Assembly: GCA_035518375.1 (NCBI GenBank) | Contig: DATIXQ010000136.1 | Location: forward strand, 1-64,000 | Reading direction: 5' to 3' | Length of the DNA: 64,000 nt | Origin: DATJLY01 sp035518375 | GTDB taxonomy: Bacteria; Pseudomonadota; Alphaproteobacteria; ATCC43930; CGMCC-115725 | Shown: positions 51,423 through 60,344 of the stretch, piece by piece | Layout of the letters: each line of letters begins with the position of its first letter | Numbering within the stretch: position 1 is the first letter of the stretch | Program-made: the position numbers and the translations under genes | The notes under the pieces: model-generated | Databases searched by the model: none | Seen by the model: the letters and a program-made list of their open reading frames with translations, nothing else | What the model was told of the DNA's origin: nothing

Positions 51423-52457
51423 CTAGAGCGCGGCGAGCTTCGGCATCACTTCGGTCGCGAACAGATTGACCGAGCGCACCGCGTCGGCGAGCGCGATGTT
51501 GCCGAAGAGCATGGCGAAATTCATGTAGTTGACGCCGATCTCGCGCGCCTGCCGCTCGATCTCGGCCGTCACCGTGTCGGGCGTGCCGGCGATGACCGTG
51601 CCGGCCGCGACCGCCTTGTCGAAGCCGCCGACAATGTGGTGCGTGTAGTTGATGCTCGTGACGTTGCGCTGGCTCAGCCACATGATCTTGTCGTAATGCG
51701 CCTCGTGCGCGGGGGCGGCGATGCGGCGCGCGTCGGCCATCGTTTCGGCCACGACGAGCTGGCGATTGACGCCCACGGCGAGCCCGCCCGAAAACTCGGG
51801 CTTCGGGTGCGCCGGCGTGCCGCGCTCGGCGTAGCCGTCTTTGAAGGCGGCGATGTTCTTCTTCGCGGTCTCGACCGACCCGAGCGTCACGAAGTGAAGT
51901 CCGTGCTCGCCGGCCCAGCGCGCGCCGAATTCGGCCGAGGAGGCATACCAGAACGGCGGATAGGGTTGCTGCAGCGGCTTCAGCTGCATCGGCACCTTCG
52001 CATAGCTGTAGAACGGGCCCGAATAGGTGAGCTCGTCGTGGGTGAAGCCTTCGATGATGCAATGATAGGCGTCGAGGAAAATGTCGCGCGAGCGCTCCGG
52101 ATCGACCTTGTGGAAATTGAGCTCGAACGGCGAAACGCCGCGGCCGACGCCGACATCGAGCCGCCCGTGGCTCAGATGGTCGAGCATCGAGATCTCCTCG
52201 ATGAAGGTCAGAGGCGTGTAGAGCGGCAGCAGGAAGACGAGCGCACCCAGGCGGATGCGCTTCGTCGCGCGCGCGACGGCGGCGAGGTGGATGCCCGGGT
52301 GCGGCACCATGTTGAGCGGCGTGCAGTGATGCTCGGCGAAATGGAGGCAATAGAAGCCAGCCTCGTCCGCCGCGGCCGCGAATTGCAGCCGCTCGTCGAA
52401 CTGCTGCGCGAGCGGCAAGTCGTTGCGGTCGACGTGATCGAAAATTCCGAACTTCAT
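51423..52457 (-). CDS. Luciferase-like (LLM class) flavin-dependent monooxygenase
   Basis: A 344-residue luciferase-like TIM-barrel. It has MKFGIFDHVDRNDLPLAQQF, GFYCLHFAEHHCTPLNMVPHP (family FxAEHH motif), LSHGRLDVGVGRGVSPFE, and the typical YPPFWYASSAEFGARWA. The two-His FAEHH motif supports an FMN-linked LuxA/B-like enzyme rather than F420. It follows the ACMSD-type gene on the same strand (74 bp gap), so both may act on one substrate. Confidence 0.87.
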   Translation of the reverse strand: MKFGIFDHVDRNDLPLAQQFDERLQFAAAADEAGFYCLHFAEHHCTPLNMVPHPGIHLAAVARATKRIRLGALVFLLPLYTPLTFIEEISMLDHLSHGRLDVGVGRGVSPFELNFHKVDPERSRDIFLDAYHCIIEGFTHDELTYSGPFYSYAKVPMQLKPLQQPYPPFWYASSAEFGARWAGEHGLHFVTLGSVETAKKNIAAFKDGYAERGTPAHPKPEFSGGLAVGVNRQLVVAETMADARRIAAPAHEAHYDKIMWLSQRNVTSINYTHHIVGGFDKAVAAGTVIAGTPDTVTAEIERQAREIGVNYMNFAMLFGNIALADAVRSVNLFATEVMPKLAAL

Positions 52458-52531
52458 CTCTCGTCCTTCGCGCAGTGCCTCGGGCCGGCTCCGAGCCTAA
52501 GAGGAGAGGCCACTGAACGCCAGATCGAAGC

Positions 52532-53506
52532 TCATCGCGCGGCGCTCTCGCGATACTGCGGCAGAAGGCTCGCGAGATTGTCGCGGTCGATGGCGCGCAG
52601 CTCGGCCGCATCGAAGACGCCGCAGTGGGCGAGCCCTTCGACATGCTCCTTCGCCGTGCGATACGGATAGTCCGTGCCGAAGACGAAGTTCGAGGCGGGG
52701 ATGAGCGCGCGGGCCGAGGAGAGCGCGTAACGGTTCGAGGCCTGCGCCGTATCGTAGAAGAAGCGCTGCGCCTCGGGCACGAATCCGTCGGGGAGTAGCC
52801 CCGCATATTCCTTCTGCTGGGCCATGCGGATGAAGCGTTCCGCGAGGAACGGCATGGTGCCGCCGGCATGCGACCAGATCATGCGCACCGCGCGATAGCG
52901 TTGAGCGGAGCCCGAGAACACCATGCGGGCGATGGCGCGGGTGGTATCCGTGCCGTACTCGATCGCGGCGTCGCCGACGCCGGGCACGAGGTTGTGGCAG
53001 CAGTCGGGTGTCGCCGGGTGGACATAGCAGACGGTGCCGCGCCGGTTCAGCTCCTCGAACACCGGCGCGAAAGCGGGATCGCCGAGCCATTTGTCGTGAT
53101 AGCTCGTATAGAGCCCGACGCCGTCGGCCTTGAGCTGATCGAGCCCGTATTCGATCTCGCGCAAACTGCCCTCGATGTCGGGGAGCGGGAGCGCCACGAA
53201 CATGCCGAAGCGGCCCTTGTGATCGGCCACCATGCGCGCGGCGAACTCGTTGCACGCGCGCGCGACGCGGCGCGCGCGCTCGGCCGAGGCGATGCGTACC
53301 GCGATCTGCGTCACCGACACGATCGCGGTCGCGACATGGCCTTCGTCCATGTCCTCGATCGCCTTGGCGAGCGACCAGCTCTTCAAGGGCGGGTTGATCG
53401 TGGGCCCAACCTCGGCCAGATACTCGGGCGGCGCGATGTGATGATGAACGTCGATGCGCCGCCGCGCGCCTTCGTGCCCGCCCGTTCCGCTCGCGCTTTC
53501 GCTCAT
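52532..53506 (-). CDS. Amidohydrolase_2 family protein (ACMSD-like)
   Basis: A 324-residue enzyme of the group that includes 2-amino-3-carboxymuconate-6-semialdehyde decarboxylase and related hydrolases. Metal ligands: HxH in IDVHHHIAPPEYL (H21, H23), H163 (YVHPATPD), H213 (WSHAGG) and D279 (FGTDYPY). ATG at 53506 has GGGAGG upstream; longer in-frame extensions lack support. Cytosolic. Catalysis is probably decarboxylation or hydrolysis of a ring-derived acid; the exact substrate is not readable. Confidence 0.85.
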   Translation of the reverse strand: MSESASGTGGHEGARRRIDVHHHIAPPEYLAEVGPTINPPLKSWSLAKAIEDMDEGHVATAIVSVTQIAVRIASAERARRVARACNEFAARMVADHKGRFGMFVALPLPDIEGSLREIEYGLDQLKADGVGLYTSYHDKWLGDPAFAPVFEELNRRGTVCYVHPATPDCCHNLVPGVGDAAIEYGTDTTRAIARMVFSGSAQRYRAVRMIWSHAGGTMPFLAERFIRMAQQKEYAGLLPDGFVPEAQRFFYDTAQASNRYALSSARALIPASNFVFGTDYPYRTAKEHVEGLAHCGVFDAAELRAIDRDNLASLLPQYRESAAR

Positions 53507-53623
53507 CGCCTGCCTCCCGTTCCATTGCATCATCGCGCGGGGTCCGCCGTGCCGCCAGCCGCAACCCTTGTACCGCGAGGGCGATCCGGACAGCATGGGC
53601 CATTCACGACGAGGGAGGACAGG

Positions 53624-54301
53624 ATGCCGGCGCTCGAAGGAATCAAGGCGTGCGTCTTCGACGCCTATGGGACCCTCTTCGACTACAACTCGGCGGCCGA
53701 ACGCTGCCGTGACGCGCTCGGCGGCAAGCTCGACGCATTGAACGCGCTGTGGCGGCAGAAGCAGCTGCAATACACATGGCTGCGGAGCCTCGAGGGCCGG
53801 CACGCCGATTTCTGGCAGGTGACGGGCGACGCACTCGATTTCGCGCTCGAAGCGCTCGGCCTCGCCGACGCGGCCTTGCGGCAGCGTCTCATGGAGCTCT
53901 ATCTCACGCTCGATCTCTTCCCTGACGCCGCGGACGTTCTGGCGCGGCTCAAGTCGGCCGGGATGCGTGCGGCGATCCTCTCGAACGGCTCGCCCATGAT
54001 GCTGGACGCGGCCGTCGCGCGCGCCGGGATCGGCGGGCTCCTCGAGGCGGTGCTCTCGGTCGAGGAGGTCGGAATCTACAAGACGCATCCGAGCGTCTAT
54101 CGGCTCGCCACCGACCGGCTCGGCCTCGCCGCGGGCGCGATCGCGTTCCTGTCGTCGAACGGATGGGACGCGCACGGCGCGGCCGCGTTCGGCATGCGCA
54201 CCCTCTGGTGCAATCGCCAAGGCCAACCGCGCGAGCGGCTGCCGGGCACGCTCGCGCGCGAGATCCGCTCGCTCGCGGAACTGCCTGCGCTCGTGCTCTA
54301 G
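53624..54301 (+). CDS. Haloacid dehalogenase, type II
   Basis: A 225-residue HAD-superfamily enzyme. Motif 1 CVFDAYGTLFD (D13 nucleophile), motif 2 LSNGSP, conserved lysine in GIYKTHPSVY and motif 4 LSSNGWDAHGA match L-2-haloacid dehalogenases. The family replaces halogen by hydroxyl on short 2-haloacids in the cytosol. GAGGGAGGACAGG precedes the ATG. Divergent from the amidohydrolase by 117 bp. Confidence 0.88.
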   Translation: MPALEGIKACVFDAYGTLFDYNSAAERCRDALGGKLDALNALWRQKQLQYTWLRSLEGRHADFWQVTGDALDFALEALGLADAALRQRLMELYLTLDLFPDAADVLARLKSAGMRAAILSNGSPMMLDAAVARAGIGGLLEAVLSVEEVGIYKTHPSVYRLATDRLGLAAGAIAFLSSNGWDAHGAAAFGMRTLWCNRQGQPRERLPGTLAREIRSLAELPALVL

Positions 54302-54374
54302 CCGCGCCGTTTGACATGGACACGAGCCCCCGCTACGGGCACCAGAACCTATTTGCCGAACCAGGGGACACGCG

Positions 54375-55388
54375 ATGAGGGCAGCGGTGCTGCGTGAACA
54401 TGGTGGCCCCGACCGCGTCGTCGTCGAGCGCGACTTCCCCGATCCCGTCGCGGGCGAAGGCGACGTGGTGGTGCGCGTCAAGGCCACCTCGCTCAATTAT
54501 CACGATGTGTTCACGCGCCGCGGCATGCCGGGCATCCGCGTGCCGATGCCGTGCATCATGGGGCTCGACGTCGCCGGCGAGATCGTCGAACTGGGCGCCG
54601 GCGTGAGCGGCTGGAAAAAGGGCGACCGCGTGCTGATCGACCCGGTCAACCGCGTCGAGGGTGGGCTCATGGGCGAGACCGTGCATGGCGGGCTCGCCGA
54701 GCTATGCCGCGCGCGGGCGCATCAGCTCGTGGCGATCCCGGACGGCGTCTCGTTTGCGGACGCGGCGGCGCTTCCCGTCGCCTATGGCACCGCGCTTCGC
54801 ATGATGCGCACCAACGGCCATGTCGCGGCGGGCGAGAAGGTGCTGATCCTCGGCGCGAGCGGCGGCGTCGGCGTCTGCTGCGTGCAGCTGGCGAAGATCG
54901 CCGGCGCCGAGGTCATTGCGTGCGCCGGCACCGACGAGAAGGCAGCGCGGCTCGCGCGGCTCGGCGCCGAACGCACCATCAACTACGCAACGCACGACTT
55001 CGTCGAGGAGGTTCAACGCCTCTACGGCAAGCCGGCGCGGCGCGGCGCGGGCACCGACCGCGGCGTCGATGTCGTCGTCAACTACACAGGCGGCGACACG
55101 TGGGTGAAATCGCTACGCGTCCTCAAGGTCGGCGGGCGGCTCCTCACGTGCGGCGCCACCGCCGGCTTCGACCCGAAGGAAGACCTGCGCTTCATCTGGA
55201 CCTTCGAGCTGAAAATTCTGGGCTCGAACAGTTGGGCGCGCTCCGACATCGTCGAGCTTCTGGAACTCGTGCGCGCGAAAAAGCTCGCGGCGCTCGTAGA
55301 CCGCACCTTCGCGCTCGACGACGTGCGCGAGGCGATCCGCCTCATCGAGGAGCGTGAAGTGTTCGGCAAGATCGTGGTGACGCCATGA
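54375..55388 (+). CDS. Zinc-binding dehydrogenase / quinone oxidoreductase family protein
   Basis: A 337-residue MDR-family NAD(P)H-dependent oxidoreductase. GroES-like domain at the N-terminus (AAVLREHGGPDRVVVE, YHDVFTRRGMPG), nucleotide-binding Rossmann motif LILGASGGVGVCCVQLAKIAGAE, then FGKIVVTP at the end. It lacks an obvious structural-zinc four-cysteine lobe, pointing to a quinone-oxidoreductase-type enzyme. It overlaps the PaaI gene by 4 bp. Confidence 0.87.
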   Translation: MRAAVLREHGGPDRVVVERDFPDPVAGEGDVVVRVKATSLNYHDVFTRRGMPGIRVPMPCIMGLDVAGEIVELGAGVSGWKKGDRVLIDPVNRVEGGLMGETVHGGLAELCRARAHQLVAIPDGVSFADAAALPVAYGTALRMMRTNGHVAAGEKVLILGASGGVGVCCVQLAKIAGAEVIACAGTDEKAARLARLGAERTINYATHDFVEEVQRLYGKPARRGAGTDRGVDVVVNYTGGDTWVKSLRVLKVGGRLLTCGATAGFDPKEDLRFIWTFELKILGSNSWARSDIVELLELVRAKKLAALVDRTFALDDVREAIRLIEEREVFGKIVVTP

Positions 55389-55813
55389 GCGACGACGCAA
55401 AGCCCATGACCATGGACGAGATGCACGCCTTCATGGCGCGCTCGCCCTTCATCTCTTTCCTCGGGTTGCGCATCGTCGCCGCCGATCCCGAGGGCGGCCT
55501 CCTCACCATGCGCGCAGCGATGCGGCCCGAGTTCGAACGCCTCGGCGGCAGCGGCCAGTGGCACGGCGGACCGATCGCGGCGATCATCGACACGGTCGGC
55601 GACTATGCGCTCATCATGTCGTTGCGGCGCGCGCTGCCGACTGTGAATTTCCGCGTCGATTATCTGCGCCCGGCGATCAAGACCGAGCTCACGGCGACCG
55701 CACGCGTACGCCGGCTCGGCAAGAGCGTCGGCGTCGTCGACATTGATGTCACGAACGACGAGCAAGCTCTCCTCGCGGTGGGCCGCGCCACATATTCGAC
55801 CTTGCCGGCGTGA
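55385..55813 (+). CDS. PaaI-type hotdog-fold thioesterase
   Basis: A 142-residue hotdog-fold protein with FLGLRIVAADPEGG, the WHGGPIAAIIDTVGDYA helix (catalytic-site region) and VNFRVDYLRPAIKTELTATARV. Family members hydrolyse hydroxyphenylacetyl-, phenylacetyl- or other aryl/acyl-CoAs. It is translationally coupled (ATGA) to the quinone oxidoreductase and ends 1 bp before the convergent GFA gene. Confidence 0.87.
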   Translation: MSDDAKPMTMDEMHAFMARSPFISFLGLRIVAADPEGGLLTMRAAMRPEFERLGGSGQWHGGPIAAIIDTVGDYALIMSLRRALPTVNFRVDYLRPAIKTELTATARVRRLGKSVGVVDIDVTNDEQALLAVGRATYSTLPA

Positions 55814-55814
55814 G

Positions 55815-56243
55815 CTAGCGCGACGGCGGTGCGGGCGGGGTCGTCGTCTCAAGGCGTGGCAGCGCCGGATCCATGTGGTCCCAGGGATGCGCACTCTTCG
55901 TCCAGATGTTGGCCGTCGGCTTGTGCAGCGCGGGATCGTCGAGCGAAGCCGCGAACACGTAGAAAGCATCGGGCTGCGCCTGCGGCCTGATGACCATCGG
56001 GCTGCCGCACGTGGGGCAGAAGCCGCGGTCGATCGCCATGCCGCGATCGGAGATCGAGCGGTGGTAGCGGACCTCGCCCTTCAGCACGATGTGATCCTTA
56101 TTGAACGCGCAGAGCGCCGCATAGCCCGAGCCGCTCGCGCGCTGGCAGTCGCGGCAATGGCAGTTGACCATGCGATAAGGCGCGGCCGAGGCCTCGTAGC
56201 TCACCTGGCCGCAGGCGCAGCGGCCACGATAGGGTAACGCCAT
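55815..56243 (-). CDS. GFA/CENP-V-family zinc-binding protein
   Basis: A 142-residue protein of the glutathione-dependent formaldehyde-activating (GFA/CENP-V) family. Cysteines are placed as CACGQV, VNCHCRDCQRASG and GFCPTCGSPM, which bind the structural and catalytic zinc ions. It lies 15 bp after the MetE-like gene on the same strand. The name is historical; most members have no proven formaldehyde role. Confidence 0.87.
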   Translation of the reverse strand: MALPYRGRCACGQVSYEASAAPYRMVNCHCRDCQRASGSGYAALCAFNKDHIVLKGEVRYHRSISDRGMAIDRGFCPTCGSPMVIRPQAQPDAFYVFAASLDDPALHKPTANIWTKSAHPWDHMDPALPRLETTTPPAPPSR

Positions 56244-56258
56244 GTGCTTCCCCCGCGG

Positions 56259-57362
56259 CTAGCCCCAGATTTCCTTGGAAAGCTCGACGATGCGGCGGAG
56301 CTTCGCCCATTGCTCCTCCTCGGCGAGCGTGTTGCCCTCCTCGGTTGAGGCGAAGCCGCATTGCGGCGAGAGGCAGAGCTGGTCGAGCGGCGCGAAGCGC
56401 GCGGCCTCCTCGACGCGCCGCTTGATCAAGTCGGCGCTTTCGAGCACGCCGGTCTTCGAGGTGACGAGGCCCAAAACGGCGAGCCGATCTTTCTTCAGGC
56501 GGCGCAAGGGCTCGAACCCGCCGGCACGGTCGCTATCGTATTCGAGGAAGTAGCCGTGCACCTTGATGCGGTCGAACAGCACCTCGGCCACCGGCTCGTA
56601 GCCGCCCGTGCCCATGAAGGTCGAGCGGAAATTGCCGCGGCAGAGATGCATGGTGATGGTCATGTCGGGCGGAATGTCGGCCATCGCCTCATTGATGAGG
56701 TCGCCATAGATCTCGCCGATGCGCTTCGGGTCGTCGCCCTGCTCGGCGACGCGCTTCCTGTAGGCTTCGTCGCACAGCATGGCGATGAAGACCTCGTCGA
56801 GCTGCAGATAGCGGCAGCCGGCGTCAGCGAAGTCCTTTACGACCTTGCGATATGCGGCGCCGAGATCGGCGAAGAACTTGTCGATCGAGGGATAGGCCTG
56901 GCGGCTGATCGGCCCGCGGCCGCTGCGCCCATAGAGCGCCGAGGGCGCCGGGATTGTCATCTTGGGCGTGCGCCGGGTCGCGGCGGCGAGGAACCTGAAG
57001 TGCTCGACCATCGGATGGACGCCGCTCATCCCGACCTTGCCCACGACGCGCACGCCCTGGGCGCGCGTCTGCGTGCCGTGGAAGCCGATGCCCTGATCCA
57101 TCTCATACCATTCGGTGCCGTCGAGCCCGGAGAGGAAATCGAGATGCCACCACGAGCGGCGGAACTCGCCGTCGCTGATGGCGTGTAGCCCCACCTCCTC
57201 CTGCTTTGCGACGGCCTTCTTGATCTCGCGGTCCTCGATCTCCTTCAGAGCGGCGGCCGTGATTTCGCCCTTGGCGCGCTTTGCGCGCGCATCGCGGAGC
57301 GACGCCGGGCGCAGAAGGCTGCCGACATGATCGGCGCGGAAGGGCGGTTTCTCTCGTTGCAT
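56259..57362 (-). CDS. MetE C-terminal-like methyltransferase (second copy)
   Basis: A 367-residue protein with the catalytic barrel of MetE: REKPPFRADHVGSLLRPASL at the start, zinc ligands H239-L-C241 (MHLCRGN), E274 (LEYDSD) and C335 (SPQCGFAST). No folate-binding N-terminal half. Compared with the copy at 35813 it keeps more of the canonical loops and the AGCRYLQLDE strand. Downstream of a binding protein (76 bp) and upstream of GFA (15 bp) in one likely transcript. Confidence 0.85.
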   Translation of the reverse strand: MQREKPPFRADHVGSLLRPASLRDARAKRAKGEITAAALKEIEDREIKKAVAKQEEVGLHAISDGEFRRSWWHLDFLSGLDGTEWYEMDQGIGFHGTQTRAQGVRVVGKVGMSGVHPMVEHFRFLAAATRRTPKMTIPAPSALYGRSGRGPISRQAYPSIDKFFADLGAAYRKVVKDFADAGCRYLQLDEVFIAMLCDEAYRKRVAEQGDDPKRIGEIYGDLINEAMADIPPDMTITMHLCRGNFRSTFMGTGGYEPVAEVLFDRIKVHGYFLEYDSDRAGGFEPLRRLKKDRLAVLGLVTSKTGVLESADLIKRRVEEAARFAPLDQLCLSPQCGFASTEEGNTLAEEEQWAKLRRIVELSKEIWG

Positions 57363-57438
57363 TCTTGCCTCCGGTCGTTTGACGGAATGAATAGCGATGC
57401 GTCGAGCGCAGCCGCAGGACGCATACTACTTCCGTTTC

Positions 57439-58479
57439 CTAGTCGAGCACGAACTCGTTGGTCATCACGTCGCTCGCCTTGGGACGACGCTTCATCTCGG
57501 GATCGTAGGCCTTGAGCAGGTCGATCATCTTGTCCCACTCCGCGGGGCTCGACCAGCCGCGCGGCTTTCCCGCGGTCGCGGGCGAGATCATGCGCTCCGG
57601 AATCATCTCGTAGGCGTATTGGGCGAGGATGTCGGCCGGCGGCGTCTCGTCGTAGACGCGGTGGACGATTTCTGCGGCCTCGGGCACAGCGTCCTTGGGA
57701 TCGCTCGCGAGATAGTCCCACGCCCGCGCGGTCGCACGGACGAAGCGGCGGACGCGGTCGGGGTCATTCCGAATCACGTCGGTGCGCACGATGACGCCGC
57801 TGCCGAGGAGCGGCATGTAGTCGGAGAGCACGAACTGATGCACAATCTCGCCCTTCTGGCGGAAGAGCCAAGAGCCCGTCGAGCCCAGTGTGAAATTGCC
57901 CGAGACGTCGACCTTCTTTGCGCCGAAGATGCCGTAATAACTGCGGTAGTCCCAATCGACGAGCGTCACCTTGCGCGTGTCGATGCCATTGAGCTTGGCG
58001 AAGCTCGGCCACAGGATCGCCGGCATCGAGCCCGGCACGAAGCCGATCCTGCGGCCTTCGAGGTCCTTGGGCGTCTTGATGCCGGAGGATTCGAAATATG
58101 CCATCGACAAGCTGTCGCGCTGGCCGAAAAGCGCGACCATGCGCAGCGGACTCTCACTCCGTCCGGCGGCCTCGACGAGCGCCGAGGACGCGACGTTGCC
58201 GAACTCGGCCTGACCGCCTGTCACGATCTGCATCGCCTGGGCCGAACCGCCGCTGCCCTTTATGGTGACGTCGAGTCCTTCGTCGCGGTACCAGCCGCGC
58301 TCCTTCGCGATCCAGAAGCCGAAATGCTGCGGCTGGATGCCGGTCCATTCGAGGACGAGCGTCACTGGCTCCAACGCGTCCTCGGCACGCGCGGAGGAAG
58401 CCGCCACGAGCACGAGGACGGCCGCCGCTAGCACGAGCGCGGCGGCGCGCGCCCGGTCTCGAGCCTTTGGAACGGCCAT
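57439..58479 (-). CDS. NMT1-like ABC substrate-binding protein (orphan)
   Basis: A 346-residue periplasmic receptor with a long signal peptide (AAALVLAAAVLVLVAASSARA). The mature protein starts VTLVLEWTGIQPQHFGFWIAKERGWYRDEGLDV, NMT1/THI5-like, with SMPAILWPSFAKLNGID and GSGVIVRTDVI later. ATG at 58479 is chosen because it starts the signal peptide; an in-frame start far upstream has no support. It has no cognate transporter genes nearby but precedes the MetE-like gene. Confidence 0.85.
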   Translation of the reverse strand: MAVPKARDRARAAALVLAAAVLVLVAASSARAEDALEPVTLVLEWTGIQPQHFGFWIAKERGWYRDEGLDVTIKGSGGSAQAMQIVTGGQAEFGNVASSALVEAAGRSESPLRMVALFGQRDSLSMAYFESSGIKTPKDLEGRRIGFVPGSMPAILWPSFAKLNGIDTRKVTLVDWDYRSYYGIFGAKKVDVSGNFTLGSTGSWLFRQKGEIVHQFVLSDYMPLLGSGVIVRTDVIRNDPDRVRRFVRATARAWDYLASDPKDAVPEAAEIVHRVYDETPPADILAQYAYEMIPERMISPATAGKPRGWSSPAEWDKMIDLLKAYDPEMKRRPKASDVMTNEFVLD

Positions 58480-58681
58480 CGGCGACCCCCAACCGGCACC
58501 AACCCGACAACCGCCATTCGTCGCACATTTGACTTTGCCGCGAAAGAGGAACGGCGCATGGTGCAAGCGTTCGGCTCGAACGCCGATCCAACGATCCTTG
58601 ACCTCGCCGTGTTCGGTGCCTTCGAGGATACGGCGGCGCGCCAGATCGGGTAGAGTGCGATCCTTCCAACGGGAGGCGAGA

Positions 58682-59197
58682 ATGGCACTCGAGGTAAGGC
58701 GCGTCGTCACGGGGCATGACGCGAACGGCAAGGCGGTGGTGCGAAGCGACGAGCGCTTGAAGGCGCAGCCGCGGCGCGGCCGCCCCGGCATCAGCGGTTG
58801 CGAGATCTGGTCGAGCGACAAGATGCCGGTCGACAACACGAGCGACGCCGCCGAGGCGGCGCAGCGCGCGGGCTTCGTGAAGCGCTACAACTATGTCGGC
58901 ACGGGACAGGGCACGGTCATACGCATCACGGAGCTCGAAGCCGGCAGCCCCAAATTCATGCACCGCACCGAGACGCTCGACTACGCGATCCTGCTCCAGG
59001 GCCAGTGCGACCTCGAGCTCGACGATGGCAAGCTCGTGCATCTGAAGCCGGGCGACGTGGTGGTGCAGCGCGGCACGATCCACGCCTGGGTCAATAACGG
59101 GCCGGGACCCTGCATCTTCGCCTTCATCCTCATCGACGCCGACCCCGCCAAATCCGGCGGCAAGGAGCTCAAGACCGAGTATCCGCTCATCTCGTAG
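58682..59197 (+). CDS. Cupin-domain protein
   Basis: A 171-residue single-domain cupin. The core has TELEAGSPKFMHRTETLDYAIL and VHLKPGDVVVQRGTIHAWVNNG, with candidate metal ligands H92 (FMHRTE), E95 and H132 (TIHAW). The N-terminal 40 residues (RRVVTGHDANGKAVVRSDE) match a subgroup often annotated as cupin proteins of unknown function. GGGAGG precedes the ATG. Divergent from the binding protein across 202 bp. Confidence 0.8.
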   Translation: MALEVRRVVTGHDANGKAVVRSDERLKAQPRRGRPGISGCEIWSSDKMPVDNTSDAAEAAQRAGFVKRYNYVGTGQGTVIRITELEAGSPKFMHRTETLDYAILLQGQCDLELDDGKLVHLKPGDVVVQRGTIHAWVNNGPGPCIFAFILIDADPAKSGGKELKTEYPLIS

Positions 59198-59229
59198 GGC
59201 AATTTGCGGTCCGTGCGAGAGGCCGGGGG

Positions 59230-59280
59230 CGACGAACCAATCTGCCGGAAGATTGCTTCGGTCCGCTCGCAATGACAGCT
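59230..59280. repeat. Imperfect palindromic intergenic repeat, decayed copy 2
   Basis: GATTGCTTCGGTCCGCTCGC ending AATGACAG matches the right arm of the 51345-51415 element, while the left arm (GACGAACCAATCTG) is partly lost. The middle still pairs (CCAATCT/AGATTGC). It lies upstream of the binding-protein gene at 59328. Confidence 0.65.
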
Positions 59281-59327
59281 GATGGATAGACCCGGTATGA
59301 TCCGCGCAAAATCGGAGGGAGGGAACA

Positions 59328-60341
59328 ATGAAGGCGCTTCGTCTAACGATCGCCGCGCTCGTGGCGGCGCTGCTGCTGCCGGCCGCGGCCATGGCCGCAA
59401 CGAAGATCACCGTCGGCATGGTGGTGGGCGGCACGGGCCTCCACATCCCGAGCTACATCGCGATGGACAAGGGCTTCTTCAAGGATGAAGGGCTCGACGC
59501 GTCGTGGGTGGTGCTGGGCGGCAAGGCGCTGGTGACGGCCGGGCTCGCGGGCGAGGTGGATTTCGTACCGATCCCGTCGGGCGGCGCGCTTGCGGCGCTG
59601 CACGGCGCGCCGCTGCGCTATGTGATCGGCCAGAGCCTCGGCACGCAATGGCAGATCATCACGCCGAAGAGCATCACGAAACCGCAGGACCTCGAAGGCA
59701 AGACACTGGGCTATGGCCGCGCCGGCGGCGCCGACTATGACGAGGGCGCTTCGGTCATGTCGCGCATCTTCCACATGGAGCCGGGCAAGGACTACAAGGT
59801 CATCTCGTTCCAGGCCGAGCCCGAGCGCGTCGCGGCGCTCATCAACGGCGACGTGCAGGGCGCGCTTCTGACCGCGCCGTCGGCGGCCAAGGCGGAGAAG
59901 GCCGGCTTCAAGGTGCTCTTGACGACGAGCGACTATATTCCGCGGCTCGGCGGCCCGTTCTGGACCATGGCGCCCTTCGCGGAGAAGCACCCCGACGCGG
60001 TCGCGGCATTCGATCGCGCCATCGCCAAGGCGATCATGTTCCTGCGTGACGACAAGGCGGGCTCGGTGCCGATCTTCAAGAAATATCTCGGCATCGACGA
60101 CGACCAGGAGGCGGGACTCCTCTGGGACAATCTCCACGACACGTTCGACGCGGGCCTGCCCAAGGATCTCTTCCGCGAGATCTTCCAGTCGCATCTCGAC
60201 GACATGATCGCTGCCGGGCAATGGCCAAAGGACAAGCCGCTGCCCGATCCCGAGCAGTTCGTGCTGCGCAAGGAACTCGACCAGGCCTTGGCCCAGGTCC
60301 ACTACGTGCCGGTCAAGCCCAAGGTCAAAGCGACGAACTGA
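59328..60341 (+). CDS. ABC transporter substrate-binding protein (NMT1/SsuA-like)
   Basis: A 337-residue periplasmic receptor: signal peptide (LTIAALVAALLLPAAAMAA), then VGMVVGGTGLHIPSYIAMDKGFFKDEGLDASWV and DLEGKTLGYGRAGGADYDEG. GGAGGGAGG precedes the ATG. It converges on the permease/ATPase genes on the other strand with 3 bp between stop codons, so it is probably their receptor although transcribed separately. Confidence 0.87.
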   Translation: MKALRLTIAALVAALLLPAAAMAATKITVGMVVGGTGLHIPSYIAMDKGFFKDEGLDASWVVLGGKALVTAGLAGEVDFVPIPSGGALAALHGAPLRYVIGQSLGTQWQIITPKSITKPQDLEGKTLGYGRAGGADYDEGASVMSRIFHMEPGKDYKVISFQAEPERVAALINGDVQGALLTAPSAAKAEKAGFKVLLTTSDYIPRLGGPFWTMAPFAEKHPDAVAAFDRAIAKAIMFLRDDKAGSVPIFKKYLGIDDDQEAGLLWDNLHDTFDAGLPKDLFREIFQSHLDDMIAAGQWPKDKPLPDPEQFVLRKELDQALAQVHYVPVKPKVKATN

Positions 60342-60344
60342 GGC

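Noticed and set aside
52532..54496. A 654-residue fusion of the ACMSD-like protein with an N-terminal extension
   Set aside because: The extension runs antisense through the haloacid dehalogenase gene and is low-complexity. The ATG at 53506 has a good ribosome-binding site.
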